A stretch of 13,880 bases of DNA from assembly GCA_007123015.1 (NCBI GenBank), contig SKSL01000022.1, positions 1 through 13,880 of the forward strand. The letters run 5' to 3'. Below are positions 12,844 through 13,880 of this stretch, piece by piece. The notes below the pieces were generated by a model. It was not told the origin of the DNA, ran no database searches, and worked only from the letters and a program-made list of their open reading frames with translations. Position 1 is the stretch's first letter; every line of letters begins with the position of its first letter. The translations under genes and the position numbers were made by a program. This stretch comes from Natronohydrobacter sp. GTDB taxonomy: Bacteria; Pseudomonadota; Alphaproteobacteria; Rhodobacterales; Rhodobacteraceae.

Positions 12844-13634
12844 GCTTTCAGCCAATTTTGCCGCAACCAGGCCTCGCGGGGTGGGCTTTTCTACAGCGCA
12901 CCAAGCAAATGCAGCAGGCCAACTTTGTCAAATCGCCATCAATCGAACGCGATGTCGAACATTTTCGCTCTGCGTTTCATGAAATTACTTCCGCAGCAGC
13001 GCTAGTAGATAACCCCAGAGCTTTGAAAGTTGCACTTGGCGCTTTCGGGTTGCAAGACCAATTTAACAGTCGCGCTCTTATTCGGAAGATTGTTGAGGAC
13101 GGAGTATCAGAACGCGGAGCGCTTGCCAACAGACTTGCTGATAAACGCTTTTTAGATTTCGCGCGCGCATTCGAATACCTAAGTGCGCCAGATAATATGT
13201 CGCCACAATCAAATTTTCCAGAAGATATCATAGTTTCCTATCAGCGTAAATTGTTTGAGGCAGCAGTAGGAGAGCAAGATCGATCAATACAACTCGCTTT
13301 GACGTTACAGCATGAATTGCCGAAATTATCTGTTGATTATTCCAGTAATACTGCACGTTGGTTCGCTGTTATTGGGAACCCCTATTTGCGTGAAAGTTTT
13401 CAAATAAGTCTGGGTTTTCCCCAAGAGTTCTCATTTCTTGACGTGGAATCACAGGTGCTTCGAATGAAATCAGCGGCGCAACGAAAATATGGCACATCTG
13501 ATTTTATTGAGCTCTCAAGGGATGAACATCTTGAACAGATTACACGAGATTTCCTTGTGATGTCACAACTTCGCGGCCTAGCGGTGCAGTCGACCAGTTC
13601 CTCTATCGCTTTAACTCTCCTGCGAGGATTGTAG
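12840..13634 (+). CDS. DUF1217-family flagellar-associated protein
   Basis: This 264-residue protein matches the DUF1217 family found beside flagellar genes in Rhodobacterales and other alphaproteobacteria. Typical segments are GLAGWAFLQRTKQMQ near the start, the DVEHFRSAFHEITSAAALVDN region, LKVALGAFGLQDQFNSRAL (about residues 61-80), the LADKRFLDFARAF segment, and RWFAVIGNPYLRESFQISLG toward residue 190. It has no signal peptide and no clear membrane segment, and looks largely helical. The ATG overlaps the flbT stop by four bases, so it is translated with flbT. Its biochemical role is not established. Coupling to flaF-flbT argues for a part in flagellin handling or filament assembly. The gene is AT-rich (22 G+C in the 60 bases at 13201-13260). 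Confidence 0.82.
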   Translation: MSFQPILPQPGLAGWAFLQRTKQMQQANFVKSPSIERDVEHFRSAFHEITSAAALVDNPRALKVALGAFGLQDQFNSRALIRKIVEDGVSERGALANRLADKRFLDFARAFEYLSAPDNMSPQSNFPEDIIVSYQRKLFEAAVGEQDRSIQLALTLQHELPKLSVDYSSNTARWFAVIGNPYLRESFQISLGFPQEFSFLDVESQVLRMKSAAQRKYGTSDFIELSRDEHLEQITRDFLVMSQLRGLAVQSTSSSIALTLLRGL

Positions 13635-13811
13635 AGTCCATCATCCCGCCATGAGCTTACTGCTTCGGCAGGGCAATCGCTTTGGAATTTTTCGATCCCG
13701 GAGTGAGAAGTTTAAGTGAACAAAGCGACATCTCTCGTTGTCCTGAGAGGTGGTCGCGCAAATTTGGACCAGTTGTTAAGGTGGATCGCATGACGGAAGA
13801 GACGATCCGAA
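13635..13811 (+). other. Spacer and probable left end of an IS3-family element
   Basis: Past the DUF1217 stop there is no gene until 13812. GCGAC...CTCTC (13725-13736) pairs with GAGAG...GTCGC (13745-13757) in a near-continuous hairpin. The sequence from about 13744 (TGAGAGGTGGTCGC, then AAATTTGGACC) looks like a terminal region of an IS3-type element, beginning with the TG usual for that family. The exact end cannot be fixed without the other terminus. Confidence 0.4.
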
Positions 13812-13880
13812 ATGGCACAGAGAAAGACGCATACGCCTGAGTTCAAGGCGAAGGTCGCGCTTGAAGCGGTGAGGCGTTGA
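13812..13880 (+). mobile_element. IS3-family transposase OrfA, N-terminal fragment
   Basis: The frame from ATG 13812 reads MAQRKTHTPEFKAKVALEAV and then two arginines. This is the standard opening of the OrfA helix-turn-helix protein of many IS3-family elements, which together with OrfB makes the transposase by programmed frameshifting. Here the frame meets TGA at 13878-13880, the very last bases, where relatives continue (VRGEKT-like). Either a small indel has broken the gene or the window edge hides the real context. A purine-rich GGAAGAGA lies about 13 bases before the start. Confidence 0.75.

Overview
The window looks like a chromosomal or chromid segment of an alphaproteobacterium of the Rhodobacteraceae (Rhodobacterales). 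The evidence is a divergent bhcR / bhcABCD block of the beta-hydroxyaspartate cycle, a flagellin-flaF-flbT-DUF1217 order, flagellin ends of the Rhodobacterales type, and high-GC coding with strong GGAGG ribosome sites. No species call is possible from the sequence alone.

Layout. (1) Positions 1-2876, plus strand, are a tightly overlapping operon: the tail of an unidentified gene, the two subunits of a class I fumarase / L(+)-tartrate dehydratase-type Fe-S hydro-lyase, and a cytoplasmic sulfite-oxidase-fold molybdenum enzyme. It ends in a strong palindromic hairpin. (2) Positions 2906-3314 hold no convincing gene, only several inverted repeats and one doubtful small membrane ORF. (3) Positions 3315-4058, minus strand, encode a TauE/SafE-type (TSUP) membrane exporter. 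A terminator-like hairpin separates it from (4) the complete bhcA-bhcB-bhcC-bhcD operon (8609 down to 4181, minus strand), with the IclR-type regulator bhcR divergent at 8783-9592. The 173-bp bhcA-bhcR spacer is AT-rich and holds several inverted repeats that are candidate BhcR operators. (5) Positions 9593-10262 are mostly non-coding, with a decayed IS5-type transposase start. (6) Positions 10263-13634, plus strand, are an AT-richer flagellar filament cassette: FlgN-like chaperone, flagellin, FlaF, FlbT and a DUF1217 protein. (7) The right end enters an IS3-family element.

How the genes work together. In the beta-hydroxyaspartate cycle, BhcA aminates glyoxylate to glycine, BhcC condenses glycine with a second glyoxylate to beta-hydroxyaspartate, BhcB dehydrates that to iminosuccinate, and BhcD reduces it to aspartate. 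Aspartate donates its amino group back in the BhcA step and leaves as oxaloacetate. Two C2 units thus become one C4 acid without carbon loss. BhcR is expected to sense glyoxylate. The hydro-lyase/molybdoenzyme operon could act on dicarboxylic or sulfonated acids, but its substrate cannot be read from sequence. The flagellar cassette couples flagellin production to its export chaperone and to the FlaF/FlbT post-transcriptional pair. A base-composition drop and IS remnants on both sides suggest it was brought in, or moved, as a unit.
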